A stretch of DNA of 64,000 nucleotides from Ampelocalamus luodianensis (lineage: Eukaryota; Streptophyta; Magnoliopsida; Poales; Poaceae): positions 16,020,001 to 16,084,000 of the forward strand of contig CM070626.1 of assembly GCA_036346255.1 (NCBI GenBank), read 5' to 3'. The notes under the pieces were generated by a model. That model searched no databases and was not told where the DNA came from. It saw nothing but the letters and a program-made list of their open reading frames with translations. How positions within the stretch are numbered: the stretch's first letter is position 1; every line of letters begins with the position of its first letter. This document shows, in pieces, positions 12,516-23,639 of this stretch. A program made the translations under genes and the position numbers.

Positions 12516-15429
12516 TGTAAGACCCGAGATTAACATCCCAGATCTTCTGTGCATAACTGAACTAGTCCCATGATCAGTGACTAGCTCACACAGTAAACAA
12601 ATGTGATAACACAACCATAAACGCTAAAATTTATTAAATAACAACAGAGTTGATTACAAGATAGCCTTACAGGGCAACATTAAATAAACACAGCGGAAGA
12701 CAATGAAGAAGTAGTGGAGTCCAGCTGATCTGCCACAGGCAATCGACTGGGGTAGCGGCCTAGTCGTCATGATCCACACCTGAAGCGAAGTTCTTCTCCT
12801 CTGAAATTTGTTTGCATTAAGCAAGTATGAGCACAACTTCCGTGCTCGCAAGTTACACCCGTCAAATAACAAAATGACATGCATAAATGGATGTAACAAA
12901 GGAAGGCTTATAGTGTTATTTGTGCGAAAACAGCATTTGACATTAAATATCATACTAAGTTCAAAAGCTCAAGTTTTATAAAATCTAAAATTGATTTTGA
13001 ATTGATAAAGATAGTGTAGGCACCAACCTAACACCAACATAAACACGGGCACCAACCCAGGGCTTCAACCCATAACTTTTCTCATGGACACCCATCCATG
13101 TCAAACTGTTTTACAAAAATATTTTGAAATCGAAGTCTAACATTGAGTGGCTTTGCCAGCATGTCCATGACCGTGGACATGGCTATTCGAATAGATTGAC
13201 ACTCTGCAGAGGTTGTACAGCTTTACCCACAAGAGATAATCAACTTTTAATGTCCGTCTGACACACTTCCGAAGGTGTGCGACTAAGTGATCATCACGAG
13301 GCCTTTACAATGCATTATTCCACCATAGTCCTCCCTCGCTAAGGTTTCGCCCCCTTTGGACTACCCGTCCACAAAGTTCAGGCCCCCTCTTGCGCCAGGT
13401 GGACCACCGCACCAACAGGAACGACCATGATGGAGCTTTGCAAATTATTCAGCTAGGTCCTGCCCATACAATATATGTGGTAGTACGATGTGGCTTAGCA
13501 AGATGCGACTCGAAGACCGGTCCTTAACTGACCTGGGCGACAACCACAGAACCCTGGGCCTCAACCTACCGAGTTGAGCCCGTGCATAAACTTGCACCCA
13601 CCAGACAACCATTTCGCCCAAGTCCAAACCATCATTTATTTCATTTTTCAAAGTCATTTATAAACTTCCATAACATACCAATGCTATGGATACAATTTAA
13701 ACCACAATTGATTTTTGGCTGAAATTCCCCAAATCAAACATGTTTGGTCTATAAGCATGGCTAAGCACAATATTTTCCAAATGATCCTAGTCCATACTAT
13801 TGTATCGACTAAGTTTTTATCTAGGGTGAAAATATGTTTGATTCGATATCAAAATTGACTATACAAAGGATTTAGGCATATCTATGCATTTAAAAACAAG
13901 AATTTAAATAGTTGAATATAAATAAGCATGCAATAATAATTTGAAACAGAATTTAAATAATTTTAAATAATGGGTGCAAATATGATCAAGAATGTAACTT
14001 GCCTTGCTCAAATAGTTGCTCTCAAACGGCGTCGAAATCTGACTCTCCGAAGTCGTCGAAATCTATACGCGAAAATAAGCCAAATTCAAACTAAATTCAT
14101 ATAAGATTCAAATTAACTCCAAATTGAATAATTTTGGTTTAGTTGGCTAGATCTTGAATTTAGAAAAATTTAGAAATTTGAATGGGCTCAATCGGAGTTC
14201 GGATGCAAAAGATATGAGCTTTGGAAGATTCAAATTACATGAAATGATAGATTTGGGATTTTTAAAAGAATTATTGATCAAATGAACTCAAAATTAAATA
14301 ATTTTGGTTTAGTTAGCTAGATAATAATTTTATACAAATTTTACAATTTGAATCACCCAATTTGGAGCTGGGATTCAAAACATATGAATTTTCTAAGTTT
14401 AAATCTATTAAAAACCCTAAATCTGATTTTAAGAGAATTTCTTGAATTATTTTTCTGAAGAAAAAGCTTTTTATTGCGCAATGCTGACGTCAGTGACTGA
14501 TTTTCGGAATTAAAGAAAATAAATGAAAACCCTGACATGTGGGATCCACATGTCGAGTCTCGGCTCTTGGTGGACTGGGTTCACCAAAATTTTGAAATGG
14601 TGGGGGTTTTGGAGTGCCACGCGGGCATGCTGACTGGGCAGCCACGCAGACGATTTTGGCGACATGGCGTCGGGTGGCACCGAGGTGGCGGCTACATCGG
14701 CGTGCCACGTAGGCACAGAGCCGGCGGTGCTCCGGCCCGTGGCTCGCCGGCGTTTGACGGCGCGGCAGCGGCTGGCGAGGGCAGAGAGAGGGAGAGGATA
14801 GTACGGGGAATTGAGGGCTCCCGTTTTGGTCACCTGAATACGTAGCGGTGGCCGGCGGCGAGGTGTAGAGCGGCGGCGCGTTCGGGGTTGTGGTGGCGAG
14901 GGCGCTCGGGGGGGTGCTCCGACGAGGCTAGTGCGCGCACGGGGTGCGCCGCGATGTGGCGGTGCCGGTGGTGGAGGCGGAGGCGACCGGGGAAGCTCGG
15001 AGGCGGTGCTAGAGGCGGCGGAGACCCACGGTGGTGGCGGCGGAAGAACTCAAATTCCAGCGAGCTCGGATGGGGAGGGGAGAAGTGAGTGGTGGAAGCA
15101 AGTTGTGGAGGAGGAGGCGCTCCTGGTGCGCCTTTAAATAGGGCGAGGGCGGTACGGGGGAGGGAGATCGTGTGTGCAAGGTCGGTGGCGACCGTTGCGG
15201 CGCACGGGAGAACCGGGCGCAAAGAGAGGGGGAGAAGGTGGGGGTGGAGGCAGTGGAGGGCGCCGGGTCGTGCGCACGTCGCGCGGGAGGCGGGAGCGGC
15301 TGGCGCGGGCGGTTGCCGAAGCTTCAGGCACGCGGAAATGGCGGAGGCACGTGGGGAAGAAGGGAAGGAGGAAGAAGACGTGGGAGGGTCCACCTCGAGG
15401 CTAGGGAGCAGAGGCTGGCGGGTGGGGCC

Positions 15430-15468
<39 letters not shown>

Positions 15469-15949
15469 GACGGGCTGGAGTGGGCCGAAAGCGCACGACG
15501 AGGAAATGGGCCGGGGGAGGTTTCAACCCAAAGCCAAATTAGGGTTTTTAATTGATTTAATTTCAGAAATTCATTTAGGCTTTAGAAAATAGCAAAATGA
15601 ATCCAAAAATTATAAGAAAATTCACAGAAATTCCCTTATGTATTTTGGACTTAATAGAATTATTTCCAACTTTAAAGTTGGCTTTTAATTTTGCAAATAA
15701 ATTATTTTGGCTTTAAATTTATTTAGGAAGAGGCTTTTAAAATTCTAGAAAATTCTAGAATTTAATTTAATTTTTATTTTTCAGATTAAACCAAATAAAA
15801 CTTCAAGAACTTCAAATAAATTTTAAATTTTGACTTTTTAAACTTAAGAAATTCAAATAAAGCAATAAAACTCTTTTAAATTTCAAAAAATCCAATAAGA
15901 TAATAACTTTATTTTATTTTATTTTGGTAATAGAACTTGGGATGTTACA
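12516..15949 (-). repeat. Gypsy solo LTR, family B, minus orientation
   Basis: The plus strand runs TGTAAGACC...GATGTTACA, so on the minus strand it is TGTAACATC...GGTCTTACA, with TG/CA ends. It resembles the plus-oriented LTR at 59273-62550 through much of its length, including the segment around GACTTCG/GTCGAAA, the GGCAAGTTACA block and the CTATTCGAATAG palindrome. No internal region follows on either side. The five bases outside each end (TTACA and CCTTG) do not match, so this is not a clean single insertion. Ectopic recombination between LTRs is the likely reason. Confidence 0.75.
15432..15466. repeat. (GA)n microsatellite
   Basis: About 17 uninterrupted GA repeats lie in the GC-rich part of the family B LTR. 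They open long frames coding for Arg-Glu repeats on the plus strand, which should not be taken as protein. Confidence 0.95.
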
Positions 15950-18900
15950 CCTTGTGAAATTGTGGCCTTCTGTGCCCGATCCTACTGCTCACGACCGCCC
16001 CGACCTCCTCTGTTCTTCTTCCTCCTCGCGCCGTGCAAGCGTGCGCCATGGCAGGTGAGCGGGGCAGGCACTGGTCACGTCATGGGGGCCCTCAACGGCT
16101 CTGAGCTCCTCGTTTTTGCCTATGTCAGTGTTCAACTCTAATCTTTACCTGCTCCTCCCCTCTTTTTCGCATTTGGCAGAGTTTTTGGTCCCGTCGCCAT
16201 TAAGCCTTGTCCTTGTGCTACCATTGACCCCAAGTTATTTGAGAGCCTCCGAGCTCCTCCCTTGGCTCCTCTTAAGCATTTCTCTGTTGCCCTAGCTCCT
16301 TTCTGTGTGTTTGTGCACAAACCACCGAGAACACCTCTTCCGCCATTACTGGACCTTGGAGCCCTCGTCGACCTCGGTGCTCCAGTGGTCCTTTTGCCAT
16401 GCATTTCACTTCCGTGTGGACCTCTATTCGTCGCAAAACTTTTCCCTAACTCCATATTGGGTCACCTTCGCAGGACTTGCCCAATTTTGAGTTTGCGCGG
16501 ATTGTGGCCGAAGGTGGTCCTCTTCGTCCCCAACTCCGGTAAGTGCCTTCTCTAGTCGATTCCATGCTCGTGGACCTCCTCTAGACCATGGCGAAGCTAT
16601 CCTTACCATCATTTTTCCTTCTCTTTGTGCAGAGCCTCGGGTCCTCGTTGTCATCCTCAGTTCCGGCGTCGGTCTCCACTGCCAGGACTTCTCCAACCTC
16701 CTTCGGACCTCCTTTGGGCCCAGGTACTTTCGCAATAGCCCCGTAGTGCTCGAACACCTGCTAGTTTAGATTGTTGCGAAGCTTTTTGCCGTTTTCAGTT
16801 TTGCCGTAGTTGCTCCTCCGCTCTTCTCCGGCTCGCCGACGTTTTAGGCCAGCTCCGCCGTCGAGAGTGCCCCCATTGTGTTCGCGATTGTATTGCACAC
16901 GTATCGCACCTGTTGGTTTGCATCGCCGCGACCGGAGTCGACGGCGACGAGTCGACGGGCAAAGTGTGGAGTACGGTCCTGTTGTCGTAAGTTCGACAAG
17001 TCCCAGGACCTCTTGAGTTTAATCTTAGTCGTTGAAGATCTCTGGGGGATAGCTCTTAACCGTAGGATCTCCCTTTGCGAAACCTTAGTTGCCAGGACCT
17101 CCCCCAGGTTAGATCCTAGCCGTTAAGGACCTCCTTGGTTTTAATCTTGACCGTTAGGATCACCCCTGGGTGAAAAGACCACCCCCGTGGTCATTTTTGC
17201 AAAAATCACCCTCGGGACCACCCTTGGAGTCCTCTTTGCAAAAGACCTCCCCGTGGTCTTTTGTGAAGAAAACCTCAGGACCTCCCTCCCCCGCGGATCC
17301 TAACCCTTAAGACCACCCCGGGTAGATCTGGACCATCCAGGATCTCCCCATGGAGATCTGGGTCGTTCAGGACCTCCTCGTATTAAATCTTTAGCTTTAG
17401 GACCTCCCCTCAGCTCTGGACCGTTAGATCTAGATCCAACGGTCTAGACCTCCTCAGCGCTTTCGAAGTCCTAGCATTCCGATCTTCTTTCACCCTTCAT
17501 TTCTTGATCAACGGCTCTGATGGCGCGAGCTTTCGGACCTCCGACCGGAACTCTCGCTGTGAGCCGTCCATCCTTAGATCTACGGCCCACGTTCGTTGGA
17601 ACGTTCGGACCGCCGAGCACCGCCCTCGCGGTGGGCCGTTGGATCTAATCAAACGGTGGGGGTGTGTGGCACTGCGCGCGTCCGTTCGGCCCTCGCGTTT
17701 GGGTCGTTCGATTCGCGATCTATGGCCCACATTGTTCCACGTCGTTTCCATTTAGTTAAGTTTGATTGTTTTTGGTAAGCTTTTGTTTGCCAACTAAAAA
17801 AGGTATTAAACTTCAATATTTCATAACTAAATCATTTTAGCTCCATTTTAGGTGATTCCAGTTGGGTTAAATTTCTATTTAACTAAAATTTAGTCTAAAA
17901 ATATGTTTTGGCACTGTTCTGTACTAGAAAATTTTGTATAAGGAATTAACTTGCTTTAGCATCAAAATATTGTTCTAGAAATTCATTTAAAACTTGGAAA
18001 ATGCATAAATAATTTTCTGTAGCTCCAAATTTAGCAAACTAAAATTTGTTAAGTTCCTCTAATAATGTACTTTAATATAGAATGGGTTTTGTTCATGTAT
18101 TTATCTCTGAAAAATGATATGCCCTAGTTTCACAACTTAGAAAAATCATAAGTAATTCATTTTAACTCCAAATGAAGTAAATCCAATTTTGTTGTTCTTA
18201 GAATGCCACGTTCTACCTACCATAAAAATTTTAGGTTCTAGAACTTTTTGAAAAATTGTGCCATGAACAGTACACGAAATCAATTTAATTTGAATTGTCT
18301 AGGTGAAAGAAAATGTTTAGGCTATAACTTTTGCATACTTAGTCCAAATGGAATGATTCTTATTGCTAAATTCATTTAAAATCATGACCTTACTTCTATG
18401 TAAATTTCATAGAATTTGGATGACTTTGGATTTTGTGTTTCTTTTGGCGTTCTTCGTTCTTATTGGATTTTCGCATTCTTACGTTAGGTTCCAAGAAATT
18501 GTCGAACCTGAGAGTGACCCTCTGCAGCAAGAGAACTTACAGAAAGGCAAGCAGATGTAGGATCATTTGATCATATTACTCCTATTATTTTCAAAGTCTA
18601 ATATGTTGTTTACAAATTCTACGTATGCATTGCTATCTTGTGTCAAACTATTATCGATTAGTTGACCTATTAGATGTATAATCTGTAGGCAAATGTTTAT
18701 CCTCTACTACTGAGTCTAGGATTATCTTGTTGTGATTTGGGGTTCGTTGGATGAGCCCTTGTCACTTAGTAGTCTATGAGTCAATGTTGCTTAGTCATGC
18801 TTAGCTATCGGTAGAATTAGGCGGTTGTCGACTTAGTCGATAACCTTGATCACACAAAAGCTTATTATGACTTTATTTTCAGCACCTTGTGCTATGCTTA

Positions 18901-19726
18901 ATTAAGAAAACTAAAACTAAAAACAAAATGATTTAGACTTGGGCACAATGGTAAGATGGTGTGCTTTTGGGTGTGAATGGTTGGTGCCCGAGTCGACAAG
19001 GACCGAACATCTTGTGTCACACTATGCAAGCATTTTTGCATGCTAACCACACTAGAGGGTATGGGACCTCTCTTGACTTAGTACTTTGGCGTGTGTTAGC
19101 TCCGAGTCGCAGGAGGTTGTAGGAGGCAGATGTTTGGGAGCATTGTAGTTGTCCGAAAGCTTTACCCCGGGTGGGTAGTTGTCTTTCGACTTTACAATGT
19201 AGCGTATGGGTTTCTATCCATACGAGCAGCTCGTAGTTGATACACAATATTGGAAACGTCTCATAGGACTTAGCCGTGCCGGCATACCTTTGGAAGTGTG
19301 CTTAATCTAGTGGCAAAAAGGCGGTCTGAAGTATGGGTACATTGGTACACCCCTGCAGGGTTTTGAACTATTCGAATAGCCTCGTCCAAGGTTATGGACA
19401 CACTTGATTAGGTTTTGCAAGAGTTAGACTATAACCTTTTCACTAAAACTTGAACTTGAGTGGTACGAATGGGTAATTCATGCTATGTTGTGGTGGCTAT
19501 TGGGTTAATCACCTCTAGGTTATTACTTATGTTATTTATGGTTGCCTCGCTGTTATTTCAATGATTAAAAATAGATTTGACAAATTGCCTTCAATCTATT
19601 ACATTATTGCAAATGAAAATTGCTTTATGGGTCCAATTAACCATATAACCATTTCCTTTGATTCAGCTCATATGTAGCTATGTATAGGCTTGTTACTCGT
19701 AAGTCTTGCGAATACATTATTGTACT
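15950..19726 (+). repeat. Family A-related gypsy LTR, truncated at both ends, plus orientation
   Basis: The 3' half (about 18450-19720) matches 2735-3960 of the first LTR in order. It has the exon-like GAGTGACCCTCTGCAGCAAG block, the TTCGTTGGATGAGC block, the GACTTGGGCACAATGGT block, and the CTATTCGAATAG palindrome at 19368-19379. The 5' end has no TGTAAC start and is cut by the family B LTR. The 3' end is cut at about 19726, before the expected GGGTCCTCA, by the next element. The GC-rich part (16000-17750) differs more and carries a degenerate internal repeat array. Confidence 0.7.
16990..17480. repeat. Degenerate GGACCTCCC-type short repeat array
   Basis: A phrase of the form CCGTTAGGACCTCCCC...TAGATC recurs roughly ten times at irregular spacing of about 35-55 bp, in diverged form. 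It lies inside the truncated family A-related LTR and has no coding potential. Confidence 0.6.
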
Positions 19727-19820
19727 TGACGAGGATCTAAATAATCCTCATTTATTAATCAGGAAATATGACGTCACAAAGCATACCCCTTGAATATTAT
19801 CAAGGAAGGACGAGTCAGGA

Positions 19821-19918
19821 AGTCGTAGGTTATCCTACGACTACCCCCTAGTCGTAAGCTCTTCTACGACTATGGTATAATCGTTATGACTACGTCTGGT
19901 CGTAAGTCTTTCTACGAC
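19821..19918. repeat. Three palindromes with a GTCGTA/TACGAC stem
   Basis: Inverted repeats at 19821-19842 (stem AGTCGTAGG), 19849-19872 (stem TAGTCGTA) and 19899-19918 (stem GTCGTA) follow one another within 100 bp in the U3 part of the Tat-like LTR, upstream of the TATA-like box. They could be hairpins or paired protein-binding sites. Only the symmetry is seen directly. Confidence 0.8.
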
Positions 19919-20180
19919 TAGCTCTGTTACAGATCCATCACGATTTACTGGACCCACCCGTTAGAAGATTCAATAAATAGTGAGAATCCAAACAGTCAAA
20001 ATACACATAACTGCTGATAAATCCCCACTATCTCTGACTGGAAACCGTTTGACAGCATGAGGAGGTTACTACTCCGGCAATTACTCTCATTATTACGCAA
20101 TAATGAGCGACTAATTAGCTCGAACGCACGACGCCAACCATCGCTTAGTATAAATAGGTGTCTCTTAGAGATAGTGAGGA

Positions 20181-20250
20181 GAGGGCTTCCTTTTGGAGGA
20201 CAGAGAGGGCTTCCTTTTGGAGGACAGAGAGAGCTTTTCCTGGAAGACAG
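20181..20250. repeat. 24-bp tandem repeat, about three copies
   Basis: Units start at 20181, 20205 and 20229. The first two share GGGCTTCCTTTTGGAGGACA exactly and the third is diverged. The array sits just downstream of the TATA-like box, so it would lie in the leader of the element's RNA. Confidence 0.85.
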
Positions 20251-20436
20251 TTAGGAAAACCTCCAATCGATTGTAATCCAGAGAGCAAATACAAGATACA
20301 GGAGTAGGGTTATTATTCTCACCCGAGAAGGTCCGAACTCGTATAAAAATCTCCGTGTCTCCTTCGCTTATGATCAATTGTGGAGACCCCGAATCAAACA
20401 ATCTTTAGGTAAGATCGGTTCTAAAACACCGGCGCT

Positions 20437-20450
20437 TGGCGCCACCGTGG
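20437..20450 (+). other. Primer-binding site, TGGCGCCA type
   Basis: TGGCGCCACCGTGG follows the LTR end by eight bases. Plant Tat-lineage gypsy elements commonly carry TGGCGCCCACCGTGGGG here; this copy lacks one C. The exact tRNA was not determined. Confidence 0.7.
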
Positions 20451-20502
20451 GGATCTTCCGTAATTCCTTGTCAACGCTTCTTTCTTTTTCTCTTTATGCT
20501 AC

Positions 20503-22560
20503 CATGGTAGGAGAATGGAACGAGGAGAATTGGTTCAACTTGGCCGATTATGCAGACATCGACATGGATGCCGGTCTCGAATACGAACCGAGTATCGAAT
20601 CTTTCGACGACAGATTGCCACCTCGAGATCTTCTATCGATCTCGAGATCGCATTATCACCGAGTCGAGGAGGGATCCTTATCCCCACGACAAGACGCCCA
20701 CCGAGGATCGTTTTCTCGGGAGGCAAGGGTCAACTCGACAAAGAATAAAGCCTGTCTCGGGCGCACTCGCAACACGACGAGAGTTTTTCCTCCAAGTGTT
20801 CGAGTCCCCCCAAGGCAGTACGACTTGGCAAGACGAGTTCTGTAGGCCATCATTCCGGAGCTCCATCGACATCTTATGGTCCTCTCTCTCCGAGTGCTTC
20901 CGCAGGGAAGAGGATCGAACATGTTGTTTATCCAAATACAACCGTCCCGACGCAGGACCTACCTGCAGACGGAGACGGTTATAACCTGGAGTTCCCCCAC
21001 CTGGAGGGGTTTACTCCAAGTCGCTAGATGGTGTCGCTCGACTGCTCATCAAGTGAGGAGGTCTCGAGCGCAAGTGGAGGTCATCCACGGGAGGTCTTTG
21101 TCCTTCCCTCTCGATAAGGATCGTTCTCCGTAAGAGGGATTGAATATGCTTCCCGCCGAGCATACTCTATACCGCCTCGTCGTAACGGCAAGGACACCAC
21201 AGCTGGCGAACGAAACAAACACTATAATGAACGTGCGGGACATCCTCAACGTTCTCGCACTCCATTGAAGCAAGCTCAGGGGTATGGAACAGACCAATCT
21301 GAGGCAACCCGACGGAAAAGAATAGTAGCTCAGAAGAACCTTCCCGAGCGCGCTTATTTCCAGTCGGAGGAAGCTCAAGAGCTCCAACACATCAACGATT
21401 TGCTGGAAAACCCGACCCAAGAACTCGCCGAGCACTGTGTTATGATCTCTTTGCGAGGAGATCACGCAAAGGCTTCGTAACACGATGGCCAAACTCGAGA
21501 TCGCACGCGACCACAACCAAGAAGTCGTAATAGTACGGCTACTTCTTCTCGCAATGCTCGTAAAACTCGTCGCATAGAAGGCGGCATGACTCTCCTCACG
21601 CCATTTTCGACATAAGGAAAATGCCTCAAGCCCACGGAGAGGTGATCTTTCACCACTTCGACAAGAAACACGGCAAGTGGGGTACGAGGAGTATTTCTCG
21701 TAAGATCGAGACCTATCGTAGGCCTAGTCCCCATGGTCGGGTATCGACGAGTTTGATCACCCGGCGACATTAACCCTCGTCTTTACAAAGAAGAAGACAA
21801 GAGGTTATCTCGGGATGTCGGGCGCTCACCCAACTTCGAGCCGCTCGCTGGTCGCCTCGATTTCACCAACGAATATGGAGAAATTCGATGGAACTCAAAA
21901 CCCCATCGAGTTCCTCCAAATCTATACTACTGCCTATCCGAGTGCAGGAGGACGAGCATGTCATGGCAAATTACCTTCCGATCAGATCGAAGGATCGACG
22001 CGATCGTGGCTTTTAAACCACCATTCGAATCGATCTACCCGTGGCAACACCTCGTGATCTATTGTTGGCGAATTTCGTGGCACTTACAATCGCCAGAAAG
22101 GAAGATGACTCGCACCGATAAGGCAAAACAACCATGAAACGCCACGCCAATTCATCAGCGCTTACCAGTTCAAATTTATTCCGAAGTTTCGACTCATCCG
22201 TGATCGAGCTTCTGCCAGGAGTCCGTGAGCGTAAGAATAACAGAGGACATCGCTTTACATCCACCCGCCACCGCCGAGCTCTTTGAGATGGTCGATAGAT
22301 ATGCGATCGCCGCCAAGCGGTCGAATGGAACAATACTATCGATCTCACTGACGACATCCCTAAGGAAGCAAAGAAAGTGGCAAGAAAAAGACAAAAGGCT
22401 AAGAAATCTAAGAACAAGGCAAAATCTCCGCTTGTTTGTTCTAAGGAGGTCCTAGCCGTAGCTTATAAGAAGCCACGTAACCCCAGCAAAATCCCGATCG
22501 GGGTAAAGGTAAACGCCCAGATCGAAGAAACGACAAACCAAGGTGGTGTCCTGAGATGCT
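20503..22560 (+). pseudogene. Degenerate gag of the Tat-like element
   Basis: A first open stretch begins at the ATG at 20503 (MVGEWNEENWFNLADYAD). Further pieces follow in other frames: an ERAYFQSEEAQELQHINDLL coiled segment near 21340-21400, the gag core MEKFDGTQNPIEFLQIYTTA at about 21870-21935, and a piece with ELFEMVDRYA near 22280. Frame changes and stops separate all of these. The zinc knuckle and all of pol are missing because LINE sequence starts at about 22560. Confidence 0.65.
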
Positions 22561-22635
22561 AAGAGACTGAAGAATAACTCGAATCTGACATCTAATGCTC
22601 CTGAGAACCACGAGAGACAATCTACCTCATTTTCT

Positions 22636-23576
22636 AAGGGGAATTCTTTAGGATTGTTACCATCGGATACTGTACGGGTTACCCCAAGGGCGGTTAGAAA
22701 GGAGTTCGAGAATGTTCCACAAGACGATGGTGTGTTTGCACTGAACATTCAGGGGCAATGTTCTATGATTGTTTTGGATGGTTTACCCTCCGATCCAAAG
22801 GTTGCAACAAGTGATGCGGGGATGGGTGAATATTTTTTGGAGGCAGCTCAGTTTGGGGTGACGAATGATTTAGTGGCTGCTGAGGAAAATTCCAAGGGGC
22901 AGCAATGTGATCCATATGCTGAGGTAACGAGAGATGTGTCCATGGCTGGTGGCGGCCTCATCTCACATGCGGCCAAGGAGCCTTCAGAGGGATCAGCTGC
23001 AGCTGCGGTCTCACATTTGGTCAAGGAGTTCTCATAGGGTGCAGCTACAGTTGGGACTGATGTGGTGCCCCCTCGGTTGGCTGCTGCTTTAGCTAACAGA
23101 GGGGAGGCAGGGGAGGACTCAAAGGTTATCAAGTCTGCTACAGTTAACAGCACGGTGGACACTAGACGTTCGGAGGAGCTGGGGGAGCCTAGGCAGAGTG
23201 CTCGTATCAAGATGCAGAAGTCTGGTGATGAAGACTTGGTTCAAAAGGCTACGGGCGCGCTAGAGTTCGTAATCTCGAACTTGATCCAAGTAAGTCTGGC
23301 AAGAAATTTTCATTTTTGTCTTTTTCTGATGAGCAAGTGATTGAAAAGGTTGCTAGCATTGGCATTTCTTTAGGAGATGATAATGCTGAGGTTGCTAGTT
23401 CTATTAAGATATTAAGGATCTTGAATTAGGTCGTTTAAAAAATAATGGAACAATAGATGTTGAGGAGTTGGCTGATGAGAATGTGGATTGCAATGATATC
23501 TCAGCCCTTAATCATTTTTGTAATGATTTAGATGATGATTTGTTGGAGGATGACACTCTAATTTTACACTGGTAGC
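22636..23576 (+). pseudogene. LINE ORF1 C-terminal remnant
   Basis: Open pieces at about 22654-23037 and 23062-23340 encode an acidic, Ala/Glu-rich tail with a basic RRSEELGEPRQSARIK segment, similar in style to the end of ORF1/linker regions of plant L1 LINEs (the RRSxRLK motif). A TAG at 23035-23037 interrupts it. No RNA-binding DUF4283-type domain remains. The assignment rests on position before the endonuclease and on this motif. Confidence 0.5.
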
Positions 23577-23639
23577 AAATAAAAAAATTTCAAAAAGGAA
23601 AAACTTCTATAATAGGCCAATCAAATTAAAGTTAAAATG

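Larger units (their letters stand above)
19727..20428 (+). repeat. 5' LTR of the Tat-like element
   Basis: The end at 20428 (CTAAAACA) is set by the primer-binding site eight bases later. The start at TGACGAGG (19727) is set only by where similarity to the preceding LTR stops, so it may be off by some bases. A TATA-like box (TATAAATA) lies at 20149-20156, upstream of the probable RNA start. The LTR also holds three hairpin-forming palindromes and a 24-bp tandem repeat, listed separately. Confidence 0.6.
19727..22560 (+). mobile_element. Tat-like Ty3/gypsy element, 5' part only
   Basis: An LTR of about 0.7 kb is followed by a primer-binding site of the TGGCGCCACCGTGG type and a decayed gag. 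The sequence then stops within or just after gag, where LINE sequence takes over. A GCGCC-type primer site and a long gag with a KFDGTQNPIEFLQIYTTA block are typical of the plant Tat/RIRE2 lineage. There is no pol and no 3' LTR, so this is a truncated copy. Confidence 0.7.

Noticed and set aside
14830..15592. Open frames of up to 187 codons, including an Arg-Glu repeat
   Set aside because: They lie in the GC-rich part of a family B LTR; the Arg-Glu run is just the (GA)n microsatellite.
19801..19920. CRISPR-like pattern of short palindromic repeats
   Set aside because: Only three units, unequal spacing, no spacers of constant length, and the context is a plant LTR.
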